A DNA stretch of 64,000 nt from Rhynchospora pubera (GCA_028095005.1 CM051461.1:57455840-57519839); one strand, 5' to 3'. Positions 36,001 to 47,480 are shown, counted from the first letter of the stretch. Numbers and translations are program-made. Notes: generated by a model not told the origin, from the letters alone.

Positions 36001-36200
36001 CATATGAACTAGTATCAAGTTACTAGTGTAAATTAGAGATAGTGAGATAATTTGAACGACAAATACACTTTAGGATTAGAATATTTCTAATCGTCACAAT
36101 CATGGTACTTCGGACAACCTTTCAAATGCCTCCCATAAAACGGCAAATGAAACATCTCATGTGACACATGGTCATCAATGAGAGTCTCGAAATTTCAACT
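33100..36200 (-). pseudogene. Degenerate copia gag-pol reading region
   Basis: On the minus strand, remnants appear in the order expected of copia. A gag zinc knuckle lies at about 36102-36152 (CFIC then, after a frame slip, HLKGCPKYH). RT begins at about 34214-34243 (MYKARL). KTAFF lies nearby, GSINGLKQ at 33968-33992, and a copia RT stretch FDKEVKELNFVKS near 33930. ENAFSNENLGEI and YIDEVF follow lower down, and RNase H remains (AKYIATCEAIKEVYFES) lie at 33170-33255. Stops and frame changes are frequent throughout. About 50 bp around the YKAR motif is tandemly duplicated (34158-34200 and 34209-34250). The integrase was not located by eye. No functional product is possible. Confidence 0.8.
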
Positions 36201-38907
36201 CATACCTTGGTGAAGTATTTCTTGAATACTTAACCAATCACCTTTTTGCATCAACAAGCGTGCATAAAGGTAATATTATATCCTTCATAATTCCAAAGAG
36301 ATCGAATGACAATATCAACAATCCTTGATATCGGAGATTAATATCTCTAGTCATCAATTAGCTACTTCAATCTTTCGATTTGTAAGCTAAAACATTCATA
36401 TAACTTCTTTTAAAAGAATAATCTCTTGGTCAACTCATATTCTTTATACTCAATCATAAATGATGGAGTTAATATCTACTTTCTCCAAGAACACTTTCTT
36501 GAGTAAGCGAATGAGAGCGTACGAGTTAAAACTAGTCCATATGAATTCTCTAATTCAAAGGTCTAGAAATTTTGAATGAGGATACTAGCCATATGCTTTA
36601 TTGAATAACTTTTCGCCAAAAGTCAATCAATCATCGCGATGCTACGTTCGGGTAGTTTGAGAAAAGTTTTGGGAATTGACATACTCAAGTTTCTCTTCAC
36701 TAAGATCGTGTCTTAGGAATCGGTATTACTCTTTCAAGTAACTACCTTTTAGAAACGAGTTTGTTTATTTTCAAAGATTGATCGCAACAAAATTAACAAT
36801 TTAAACATCTATAACAAAATCAATTTACGGTCATTTAGTTTATGCAATTGTTTTATTTATAACAAATAAAACTCCCACTACAATTATTTAATGTCCCTAA
36901 TGTAGTAGGTTTTCCAAGATCCCTATTTTCGTTGAGATGGTGCTAGCGTCGGCGTGACACCAAAAACAACTAGATAGAGTAGGTTCTCCAACCAATCATT
37001 CCATATGATTCTTGGTTTGTGAAATATCACATGTACATCCACAAACTTTGCCCCGATGTCCAATCCGATTAGAAAACATCGTTAAGTAACCTTTCTCTAT
37101 TTGCTCCTAGTAAATCCGATTTACACCCCGACACGGATGATGGAACACGATGTCCCGCGTCGGCGAGAATGCATCAATGAACGATCATACACGTTAGAAG
37201 GGGATAGAGAGAAGGAGGGCGATTTAACTTAATCATGTTTTGTTTGGGACAATCAATCAAGTGACACTTGTTTGGTGGTCATGTAAGCATACACCCATAC
37301 CTAGCCTATGACAATTCATAGCAATCACAAGCAATCACATATAAGCATCTCATAGTTGTGGGTTTGTATGGCTCCCGCTTGCATTAGTTTCGCCACATCA
37401 TCCATGGAGCAAAACTAATCTAATCCTTGTCCCTCCCACTAAATTCTATAAGGATCTAAATCCTATAAAATAAAGGAACAAAATACATGTGAAAAATATC
37501 CTACTCCCATCCTAGCCTTAGGGGCATGCAAGTCTCACAAGTTACATAAAAAATTAATCAACAAATTAATTAATTAATGGCACCAAAGGCCGCATTACAA
37601 ACATTCACACATGCATTCAATTTACAACCACAAGGCATTGAGTCTTGAGCCATACTAAACCCACTATCCACCTACAAAACAAAGTTAGCACCTACAAGCA
37701 CTTTGTTTCCAATTAACGATTTTCAAGCATCTTTGCGTATCGTTTGCTATAAGTAAATTCCGTGTACAAATTCTCAATTTTAAACAACCAAACTTGTTTA
37801 AATTCATTTAGAAAGTTCTTTCAACATCCCATAACTGAAAGGAGATCAAACAAGGAGTTTTCTAATTAATTTCAACTAGTTTGAATACTTAGAAAAACAG
37901 TAATTTACCAAAAAACGTAACTAATGGAATCCAACAAAAACAACAGTTTTCGGTCTCCAAAAATTCTCAAATAAATTACTTAAGCTCCTTATCATAGTTG
38001 TGACTACCAGTAAAAAATTCAAGAAGAGATCTTAAACCATCTGGGAGAATCAAAAAAGACAAATCTCTTACAAGTGCAGGAAACACCGTTATGAGATTTT
38101 CAGCTTATCCTCTCAACCATTTGGTCTGTTAGACCACCTTCTATCCAGTTTTTATATATACAATATACATATAAAAACTTGTTTAGACTACAGGCTATCC
38201 ATTCATGAAAAGAAAACAACCAAGTTCAGTTCAATAATATTAAGTTACATGCTAAACAATCAACAAATTCTGTACTGGAACAAACTGTCGATCGAAATGT
38301 TTTAACCTAGTTGAAGGTCCAAACTTCCACGAAAAAATTATAAAATTAATTTTCCGGGAATCCTAACTCAAAATAGAACAACTCCATTTAAACAGAATTT
38401 TTAAAGGAGTTCTCAGTTGGTACAGTTTATTAGAACAATCGATTTGCTCAACAAACTGGATCTGACAAGATCTTCCTTTTCATACTTGAAAACCCACAAA
38501 TTAATCCGAGTCATGCAACAATTTATACATGCTCAGAAAGAGCTTCAAGTCCTCTTTATTTCTAGCCATAGAACACTGGTACTTATATTCAAAATATAAA
38601 TCTTTCAAGCCATTCAAACAGGACAGTACGAGCAGAAACTGGTTCTGCGCACTGTCGCCATTTTATTCACAATAAATCTATACTAATTCAGAAAAATGTG
38701 AATCCAACGCCAAACGAATCACAATCCAAAGATCTACAACTTTCATGTAGATGGAAAGATCTTCCAGAGAACATATCACATCGAAAAACGCGAAACAACA
38801 CAGAAAATACCATTTCCAGATAGCAAACAAACGCATCATCTCTACTAATCCGTTAATTAGCCAATTTCTCTTAATTAAGTGTCAAAATAGCTTAAGTACG
38901 ACCATGT
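36201..38907 (-). other. 5' internal region of the copia element
   Basis: It lies between the primer site and the gag remnant. It probably holds the untranslated leader and decayed N-terminal gag. No readable domain was found. Confidence 0.5.
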
Positions 38908-38919
38908 GCTCTGATACCA
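38908..38919 (-). other. Primer binding site, initiator-Met tRNA (copia)
   Basis: TGGTATCAGAGC on the minus strand, one base inside the 5' LTR. Confidence 0.9.
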
Positions 38920-38920
38920 C

Positions 38921-40686
38921 TGTTAGGAAATCGCTCAATTTTAATTTTTGCGATTAATTACCATTAATTAATCCAATTAAAACACCAAGAGCAAGAGGAT
39001 CTAGTACATAGCCATTTCGACACAAAGAGAAAGGGGTGGAATATTGTACCTCCCGCGAAATCGTATTCGCGGGGCTCGACCAAGGCATGGGAATCGATGG
39101 CGTGTCTTCTCCACCGTCTCCACCACGTCTAGTAGCCACCCTCGAGTCCACCAAGGAGGATTAATCACGTTCTACAAGGTACGTGCTAGCATACCCAAAG
39201 AACAAGCCTAATCCTTATGGTTTTCTCTCTTGCATCAATCAACAACCTTGATTTAATGGAGAGAAAATAGCTCAACACATGAGCAAAAGAGAGAAAGAGA
39301 GGATGAAAGTGGCGGCCTCCATGGGAGGAATGAGAGGAGAGAGAAAAGCTAGGTGGAGGCTCTCATAAGTGGTCCTTATATAGAGCACAAAACCTAATTG
39401 ACCTCTTGCATAATTACAACTATGTCATCCCACCTACCACCATATTGGGCAGCCACGAAATGGGCCTATATGGGCCACTTAATCCACTCAATTTAGTCTC
39501 TAATTCTATTAATTAAAGCCTCATTTATTTGCTCTTTAATTGGGCTATATATTTGCTATTTAAATAACGGCCCAATTAATCAATATAACCATTTATATTG
39601 ATAAGTGTTGAACTAAATTAATTATTAACTCATTAATAATTATTTTAGGATTAGTTAATGCATTAATTTATTTCTATATGATCCATTGACTTAATTAATT
39701 ATAACGGTTCGCAACGGTATATAATTAATTAATCAATCTTATCATATTTCCACAGAACCTACTGCTGTGAATAAATAAATAATGCACTGTGTGATTAATG
39801 TCCTATTTGTGTGACCCTTTGAGGATTTATGCTATGTTGGCCATGGAATTAAATCGTTATTTAATTCCAATAATCATAAGCGGTATCTAGCAACACGTTA
39901 TGATTCCCAATTCACATAAATAGTGTACTGCTACAATATTTCAATCCTGCATGAGAGAATAAATGTATTTCCCTATTTTGATTCTTATGTCTCACGATAT
40001 CATCGTATAATCCAAGATAGGAATGTGTCATTCTTGCAGATTATACGTTTCTTGATCTAGAGATAATTGTATAAAGTTGCATGCAAACAATCTATCTCCA
40101 TCAAGGGGCCCAAACAGATATCGTCACTCACTAAGTGAATTAATGAGGGACATACGGTTTTCTTGATGATTAACTTTTCCCCGCACAATTCAAGAGAACA
40201 TAAATAAAGTCCGTATAGCAGCCCATATCGGGAATCAGCGGTAGACGATATTTATTGAACCTATCCTCATGTGGAAAAGATAAACATCTCAAACTTAGAA
40301 CCAAAATCATAACGAAATAAACAATGACACATAACACAATCCATATGTTTATTTCGATGGGTCAAGTCCTGTGCTATGTTCCATAACATACACATATGCA
40401 ATTAAGTTGGTAACTCTTTACCTATGATTTGTAGAACTTAATCATCACTTAACTTGCATACTAATCTTATAAGATAATTAATGTTCCTTGTTAATTATCA
40501 AGATTATGGACCGTTTAGATTTATTATTGTAATTCTAAAGAATGATCCACAGAGATCTACAATTCAGATCCTCAACCTGAATAATCTGTCAATAATAAAC
40601 CTAGGAACAGATGATAAATTATCATCCAAAACATAAACTAATAATTAAGTCATTAAATTATTGACTTCTAGGACATAACTCTAACA
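38921..40686 (-). repeat. 5' LTR of the copia element, 1766 bp
   Basis: Same length and ends as the partner LTR, adjacent to the primer binding site. Confidence 0.92.
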
Positions 40687-40691
40687 GGTCC

Positions 40692-40855
40692 CCCATAATT
40701 CACTGTCCCCTTTCTTAATATTTGAGTTCCAGAATCCATTCCCACTACAATACTTTCCTTGGAGAATTTTCACCCATAAAGCTTGGTTGTTTGATAAGAA
40801 AGAAAATATTGTTTTCATCAACCAGGCTGTATTAAGTGAATAAATATCTCTTAAG
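40692..40855 (-). pseudogene. LINE ORF2 fragment, continuation across the copia insertion
   Basis: Minus-strand reading gives RDIYSLNTAWLMKTIFSFL, then LWVKILQGKYC and DSELWGT, a conserved L1 region just before the zinc-binding part. It joins in frame to FHKLKHLIKDDLKW on the far side of the copia element. It ends against the left terminus of the Pack-MULE-like element at 40856. No LINE sequence is recognisable beyond 42694. Confidence 0.8.
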
Positions 40856-41160
40856 TTTATCAATGACAAAAATGTCCCTGACAATTTTAAAAAAGACAAA
40901 ACACCCTCAGAAATTAAAAAAAAAACACAACTATAGCAGCAATTGGACTGCCGTAATAGCTCAGCCCTATAGCGGTAATGCTATTGCCGCTATAGGGGGC
41001 TATAGCGGTAATAGCAATGCCGCTATAGGCTGTTTTTTTTTTCTTTTCGACTGACAGTTCTGTTTCTGCGCAGAAAAAGAAAAGTGCTTTTTTTGTTTTG
41101 GATTTTTCCTCTATTACGGCAATATCTTTGCCGCTATAGGGATTTTGTTTGTTTTTTTTT
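40856..41160 (+). repeat. Left terminal inverted repeat with CTATAGCGGTAAT palindromes
   Basis: It contains several copies of CTATAGCGGTAAT and the inverse ATTGCCGCTATAG, arranged as back-to-back palindromes at about 40968-41031 and again near 41115-41140. Confidence 0.82.
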
Positions 41161-41523
41161 CGATCTGATGAATAGAACTTCTATGTATATAGATGTTGGA
41201 GATGATGATGCATCTCTTAATATGTGATGGATTGAAATTGCTTCTGAACCTTCCTAAGCTCTATGTCCTAGTCTCAAACAATGTTTTCTTGTGCCGGTAG
41301 TTGAGATCTTATTATTCAAATAGGTTTTAGTGATATTGATCTGTCTTATGTCTTTTAGTTTTTTGTTCTTTACCTCATCAAATATTGAAGTTAGCCTCAC
41401 TAATGTTTGAAGTAATAACATTACCAAAACAAATCAATCATGGGGCTAATTAAATAACATGAAATGATGCCCTAAATTGAATATCTGACTAATATGCCCA
41501 TGTACTTGTTTTCTTATATGCAG

Positions 41524-41830
41524 AGATAGTGGAGGCGATGAAGAATGTAACCAAACTTGATGTGGAGCTTACAGTGGAGGAGAGAAACCTCTTATCAGTG
41601 GGAAACAAAAATGTGATTGGCTCAAGACGTGCCTCTTGGCGCATCCTCTCATCAATTGAGCAGAAAGAAGAGGCCAAGGACAATGAGGCCCATGTCAAGC
41701 GCATCAACGAGTACCACAACAAGGTCGATATTGAGCTCACCGGCATCTGTAATGACATCATGGCTGTGCTTGATGGCCACCTCATTCCTTCTGCCACTGC
41801 TGGAGAGTCATCAGTCTTCTACTATAAGAT
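41524..41830 (+). pseudogene. Captured internal exon of a 14-3-3 protein gene
   Basis: About 102 codons are open between TATATGCAG (acceptor at 41522-41523) and GTATGT (donor at 41831). The translation matches the second 14-3-3 exon: LDVELTVEERNLLSVG, KNVIGSRRASWRILSSIEQK and HLIPSATAGESSVFYYKM. The phosphopeptide-pocket Lys and Arg of the KNVIG..R region remain. The usual Tyr before that Lys is Asn. The exons for the N-terminal helices and the C-terminal two thirds are missing. The fragment could not make a 14-3-3 protein, but it could be spliced into a chimeric transcript. Confidence 0.88.
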
Positions 41831-42409
41831 GTATGTTTGTTTGTTTTGATTTTTTTTCTTTTTCTATTGGTTGAAATGGTTCTAAGTTACTATCTGAATT
41901 AGTTTGATGGCCACCTCTTTTATTTTTGCTACATTGGACAGGTAGGCCTGTGACTGTGAGATGTATCATATTTAAGTAGTATATTTAATACTTCCAAAAA
42001 TGTTTGAACAGGCAGATTTGATTAAATTTTTCTATTGTATATGTTGAGGTGCAACACAAGAAACTCAAAAGGATATGATCCTTGTACAATAACAACAATA
42101 TAATTCTTAGCTTGGAGAAATGTAATTTGCACCTTAAACATTATGCAACAAGAACTCTAGGCTATTGTTTGGTCTTTACTTCCCAAAATCTGTTTACTTG
42201 TTCCTAATGTTGTAGTGTGTTTTAATATGTTGGAGAAACAAATAATGGAACTCAAGCTCAAGAAAACTACATGGACAAATAGCGGTCCCATTGGGTTTGT
42301 ATTCAATAATCAGATAGTGCATAGGCATAATTAGATGGTTTTTGTGTGAATACCCAATTATTTGGTCAACGATAAAGGTATTGCCGTAATTCAGAGTGTC
42401 AGCCCCAGG

Positions 42410-42694
42410 AAAGAAAAAAAAATAAAATCCCTATAGCGGCAAAGATATTGCCGTAATAGAGGAAAAATCCAAAACAAAAAAAGCACTTTTTTTCTGCGCA
42501 GAAAAGAACTGTCAGTCGAAAAGAAAAAGAAAACAGCTGTAGCGCTATAGCCCCCTATAGCGGCAATAGCATTACCGCTATAGGGCTGAGCTATTACGGC
42601 AGTCCAATTACCGCTATAGCTGTGCTCTTTTTAAAATTTCTGAAGATATTTTGTCTTTTTTAAAATTGTCAGGGATATTTTTATCATTGATAAA
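42410..42694 (-). repeat. Right terminal inverted repeat
   Basis: The mirror of the left repeat with small changes. One palindrome arm has decayed: CTATAGCGCTACAG replaces CTATAGCGGTAATAG. Confidence 0.82.
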
Positions 42695-43539
42695 AATTTT
42701 CCCAGCAGTAGTCACTGGTAATTTTGTTCGCTTTCTTTATAAACTGTACAGAGTACTACGTTTTATACCTACAGGTGGTACAAACAAGAAAAGAAATGGA
42801 ATTCAGGAAAAAAATTACTAAGAAAAAATAAATGATAATAGTAAAATAGTAAAATAAACACTATGTTTTATAGTGCATCTTTTCTTAAACTTGATATATT
42901 CACGCTTTGTTTTTCAACTTGTAAGCAGGTTGGATGTGTCATGTAATTTGGCGACAAAAAAATCTAGTTATCTTAAATTGTAATTAAAAAATACTTTCCT
43001 CTTGGAAAAAGGTAAAAAATAAGATATTTAGCTAAAGTAAGATATGGTAACATGATTTTATTTTTACATTACAATTTGTAAATTATCATCTACTCGACTT
43101 GCTTCCAAGTTCTAAACTTACGAAGAACCGAGACAAATAGAGTGACTTTTTTCAGTCATTTTCCCCAAATTTCAAGCACTCTGAAGTATAATGGGAAAAT
43201 AATAACCGAATAACGCAAATAGTCTCTTCATTTCTCTCCTTCCTTTCCCTTTCCTTTTAAACATTCCTGGTTTTACATACAGAATACGACGCTAAAAAAC
43301 TAAAAAAAAAAATGAGATGTCATGACTCATGAAGTTTTTAGGTAAAAATTCCAATTAGAGGAAGCAGTTCTAAATTCTAATCACTCGAGAAGTGCAAGTT
43401 CAGTACCTCAAGCCTCAAGGTATATACAACAGGCTTCAAAATTTTGAGTATAAAGCATTTCACACTACTCACGCAACAGCAGCAACTACCAAACCATTAA
43501 CATAAGCAGTTCTCACCAAAACACCAATACTATCCATAT
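42695..43539. other. Intergenic, probable WRNIP1 3' UTR at right
   Basis: AT-rich. The last 100-200 bases before 43540 are likely the WRNIP1 3' untranslated region. No other feature is seen. Confidence 0.45.
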
Positions 43540-45581
43540 TCATTGTGTTTTTCCATCAGGTGGCCAGTCGAGAAACTTTCTTCCCAATAGAGAAGGCGGC
43601 AGGTATGTCTGCCCTGAACAATCGTCATGATCAGGCGGGTACAAGTACCCTTTCCCATACCCCAACTGATCCATCAGTTTTGTCGGAGCATTTCTCAAAT
43701 GCAACGGGACACTCTCGTTCCCTCCAACTGACTCCTTGACCGCCCTCTTTGCCTCCTTCAATGCACGATATACAGCCACAGATTTAGGCGCCAGTGCCAG
43801 GTACGCCACACACTGGGCAAGGCAGACGTCGCACTCTGGCATGCCTAGAAAATGGCATGCCTGGTAGCACGCCACTGCTTGGTTGAGCGCAGTGGGATTG
43901 ACAAGGCCGATGTCCTCTGAGGCAAAACGCACAAGGCGGCGAGCGATGTAGAGAGGTTGTTCACCAGCTTCTAACATTCTCGCTAACCAGTAGATGGATG
44001 CATCAGCATCACTCCCGCGCATGGATTTGTGAAGTGCGCTGATCAGGTTGTAGTGCTCCTCACCGGCTCGGTCATAGGCCAGGTGCTTGCATTGCATTGC
44101 TTCTTTGATGTGGTCCAGAGTTATGGAAATGGTAGCACCTGAAACTTTCAAATGTGAACTTCTATATCACTCTATTAATTTCTTTCTAAAAATTGTTTTT
44201 TAACTCAGTATTTTGCAATTAAATTTAAAAAAAATTTCTTTGATCTCCTTTGATGTTATTGATGTAATCATGTAAAAACTAACATCTCCAATAAAAGAAT
44301 TCAGGTGAATTGGATTGACAATTTATCACCAAAGAATTCTTCCCAATATCAGTACAAGAATAAGCTGGTACACACCAAATTGAACATCTCTGATTTTATG
44401 AGGTATAAAATACGGTTCATAAAATCACAGCTTGCTGTCTGGTTTATGGAACAACAGAATACATTCTTATTTTTCTTCTCAAAAGAAGAAGATTTGGTTG
44501 GTAATTTAACATAATTATGGATAACTATTTGTTTCTGATCCCACGAGCTAACTTTTGTTTGCAATTGCTATGCTTGATTGAGAACATTTGATTAAAATCA
44601 ACAATTCATGAAAAGCTAACCATCAGATGACTCAGTGGCACTCTTGGCAGCAAGAGATGCTGCAACCTCAAGTGCATTCAACGCAACTCGGGCATCACCA
44701 TCACAATTGACCGAGAGAAAATCAACAGCCTCATCCAACACAGTCACATCGGTCCCACCAGTGGTGAGGCAGAGTCCATGTTCCCGGTCTGACGCCGCCC
44801 GAAGCAGTAGGCTCTTGACATGCTCTGGTGACAGCGGCTTCAGAGTAAGCACTTTACACCGAGAGAGGAGAGGTGTAGACAGATGGAAAGATGGGTTTTC
44901 CGTGGTCGCCGCTAGGAGGGCAACCGACCCATCTTCCACTGCTGGTAACAGCGCATCCTGTTGAACCCGCGAAAACCGGTGTATCTCGTCTATAAATAAA
45001 ACAGTCGCACGGGTCGACCGGGCACGCCGAGCGGAATCAATCGCATCTCTCAAGTCCCGAACAGTAGAGGATACAGCCGAGAGGGGCACGAGGCGGGGTT
45101 TAGACGGGAGGGACGCAGCAAGTGCACGGGCCAGGGAGGTCTTGCCACTGCCAGGTGGGCCCCAGAGAATAATAGAAGGGAAGAACTTGTTCGAAGGGGA
45201 GCGAAGGAGGGAGTTGGGGCCGAGGAGGTGATCTTGGCCGAGGATAGAATCGAGTGTGGCGGGTCGCATTCTCTCAGAGAGAGGCGCAAGGTGAGGATGT
45301 TTATTATTAGGGGTAGTTTCGGAAGGAATGGTTCGTTTGGAGGAAGGAGAAGGAGATGGAGAAGGGGAAAGGGAAGAGGAGGGGTGGGGTTGGGAATTGC
45401 AGGAGAAGAAACGAGAGAGTGTGGATTGGGAATGGGGAGTGGCGGTGGTGGAGGTGGAGGGAGAGGAAGGGGTTTGGGAGAGGATCCAATCGGCAGCGGC
45501 GTCGGCGGAGAGGTTGCCTGTGGCGGCGAGGGCTTTGGAGGCGAGGTCACGTGAGAAGCCCATGCTCATGAGCTGCTCCAT
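43540..45581 (-). CDS. WRNIP1: WRNIP1/RarA-type AAA+ ATPase, two exons (44621-45581, 43540-44138)
   Basis: Exon 1 ends TCTGATG before GTTAGC (donor at 44620) and exon 2 begins after TTTCAG (acceptor at 44139). The phase-1 join reads SSDG/ATISITLDHIKEAM and gives 519 residues. The N-terminus is a UBA-like domain (about 1-37). QSTLSRFF at 52-59 fits a PCNA-binding PIP box. The AAA+ core has Walker A GPPGSGKT (141-148), Walker B LFIDEI (195-200), sensor TTENPS and an SRC arginine-finger region. Exon 2 holds the tetramerisation and C-terminal domain (MRGSDADASIYWLARML, ASEDIGLVNP). Homologues act at stalled replication forks. The ATG at 45581 matches the family start; an upstream ATG at 45701 would add 40 unmatched residues. 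A Mutator-like element begins 224 bp upstream. Confidence 0.93.
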
Positions 45582-46478
45582 CGGAGAGGCTGTTTGGTCA
45601 GGCGCCAAAATGGAGCGAGTGGGGAGGGAAATCCAATGAAACTCAGGGAAGGGAAGGGAGTTGCTTTTTTGAGCCCCCTCTTTATTTGGAAAAGAACCCA
45701 AATATTTGTTGAATTCACCAAAATATTCACATCTATTATTATTAACTAAGAAGTTTATTACTTAATAAATAATTTAGAGAGGGATGTTTTGTTATTTTGA
45801 AAAAGAGAAAAATCAGTCATATACCCCTAAAATCTTATTCAATTAGATATATCCCCCTCTAATCATAACAAGTGTGGATATTTACCTTTTTGTGTATTTC
45901 TAATGATTTCTTAATTCTAAAAAATTAACTTTAAAACATTCGGACAACAATACCCTCACCCTCTCTGACGATTCATCTCCCCGTCGTTCTCCTTTATGAG
46001 ATAGCAAAGAAATATGCAATATCGGTATTGCCTTTCTCCTTTCAAATATTTTCCTTCTAACCCTATATAAGGCTAGAGAAAGACGTCTCTATTGTGCTTT
46101 GGTAACTTAGGATCATTGGAGTAGGTGCTCCAGTAAACATTACGGATTCTGGTATATAGTGAGCTTATGTTTTTTATCTGGTATTTACTGAAGCACCGCC
46201 AAATAAAAGAATCGCTGCAGTTTTTTGTTCTTTAGTTATATCGATTTAAATTAAAAAAAAAATGATGTTCAAGTGGTTTTGATGCGGATGCTCATTGATA
46301 AATTACCAACTCCAATGTACCATCCATTTCACAGTTTGATTAGTTTCGAAATTATTGTAAAATACAAGCTCCCTTTGCCACCGTCACAAAGCAGCAAATA
46401 TTAAAATGCATCCATATATATTTGGTTGCTGAGCTGGCAAAAAATGAGACTATTACTTGACCCAGGAAATTAAATCAT

Positions 46479-46885
46479 GAGGAGGGTTCCAATGTCAACA
46501 TTTCACTATTTAGTTATTTTTTAAAATTTTAAAATAGAGACGTCAAATCCAAACCGATCATCTTATTAAGTTTAATGACCGATGTATTTTGATATAAGTT
46601 TTGTAAATTTTAGAGTTTATTTAATATTCCATCAAAGGCTAAAACATGAACGTATTAGAATGAATCTATCACAATTAATAAGGTTCGTTTATTTTTCTAC
46701 CTCTTGATGGAGCATCAAATAAACTCTAAAATTTACAAAAATTATAAGAAAATGCATCGGTCGTTAAATTGAATAAGTTGAACGGTTTAGATTTGATGTT
46801 GCAATTTTAAATTTTGAAAAAATAACTAATTAATGAAATATTGGCATTTGGGAGCAACCAAAATGTTGCCATTGGAACCCTCCTC
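46479..46885. mobile_element. Nested Mutator-like MITE, 407 bp
   Basis: The ends GAGGAGGGTTCCAATG are inverted at the right. TTAAATCAT (46470-46478 and 46886-46894) is a perfect 9 bp duplication. The arms are nearly the whole half-length (about 200 bp), so the element can fold into a long hairpin. Confidence 0.9.
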
Positions 46886-46903
46886 TTAAATCATTGTGCT
46901 TGA

Positions 46904-47020
46904 CAAAACACAATGCTATTTAATGCTTTTCGGGTAGACAAAACATTATCTCCAGTTGACCTGGTTATGTAATCCTTGCTTGGTTTTAATGGCTTAATAA
47001 CCTTTTCATCAAAAAAAAAA
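46904..47020 (+). mobile_element. Severely 5'-truncated LINE tail
   Basis: About 105 bp ending CCTTTTCATC followed by a poly(A) run, a typical plant L1 3' end. It is flanked by a 13-16 bp duplication of AAATCATTGTGCTTGA (46888-46903 and 47020-47035). Confidence 0.85.
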
Positions 47021-47480
47021 AATCATTGTGCTTGAATAGGACAAAAACTGAGATACATTCTGCTCAAAATAAACAATGTCATAATTTGCTAAAAGAACGG
47101 CGCTACAGAAAATAAAATAACAATGTATTGAGTACAATTTCAGCGAAGGCATCCATCTCCAACTGACAATATATATCACGAGAATGCTTGGTACAATGAA
47201 ATAGCATATTTGTTTCCGATACATAAAAGTAGAAAATAGCAGGAAGATAATCGTCAGAGGCTAAGGGCATTTCTGTCCCAAATAAGAAAAATTAAATTTT
47301 CGAAATTCCAAAATTATTAGAAATACACGAAAGAGTAAATATTCACACTTGTTATGATTAGAGGGGGATATTTCCAATTTTTAAGGATTAGAGGGGGATA
47401 TATCCAATTGAATAAGATTTGAGGGGTATATGACTGATTTTCTCTTTGAAAAAAATTGTGGTGTATTTGAAAAATTGAAG

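Larger units (their letters stand above)
31009..40686 (-). mobile_element. Ty1/copia element with intact LTRs and degenerate gag-pol
   Basis: The LTRs at 31009-32774 and 38921-40686 are both 1766 bp, with ends TGTTAG and CTAACA. The target duplication GGTCC (31004-31008 and 40687-40691) is perfect. The primer site and polypurine tract sit correctly for minus orientation. By eye the LTRs differ at only about six positions (about 0.3%). The 6.1 kb interior has no long ORF, yet copia gag, RT and RNase H motifs are readable with many stops and frame changes. It is a non-autonomous copy inserted into the LINE. Confidence 0.93.
40856..42694. mobile_element. Pack-MULE-like element carrying a 14-3-3 exon
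   Basis: Inverted repeats of about 0.3 kb bound a 1.25 kb core with no transposase. They begin TTTATCAATGA and share CCCTGACAATTTTAAAAAAG. The core carries one 14-3-3 exon with intact splice sites. Long TIRs plus a captured host fragment match Pack-MULEs. No 9 bp target duplication was found at these edges, so the true ends may lie slightly elsewhere or one flank is lost. The left edge interrupts the LINE. Confidence 0.72.
45805..47444. mobile_element. Mutator-like element, 1640 bp, upstream of WRNIP1
   Basis: The inverted ends of about 170 bp share TCAGTCATATACCCCT and TATATCCCCCTCTAATC. They are flanked by a perfect 9 bp duplication TTTGAAAAA (45796-45804 and 47445-47453). No transposase ORF is present. 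The interior holds two younger insertions, a MITE and a LINE tail, plus about 450 bp of unrecognised unique sequence (45980-46440). Confidence 0.88.

Noticed and set aside
45228..45571. Gly/Glu-rich ORFs antisense to WRNIP1 exon 1
   Set aside because: They are shadows of the Ser/Pro-rich linker coding strand.
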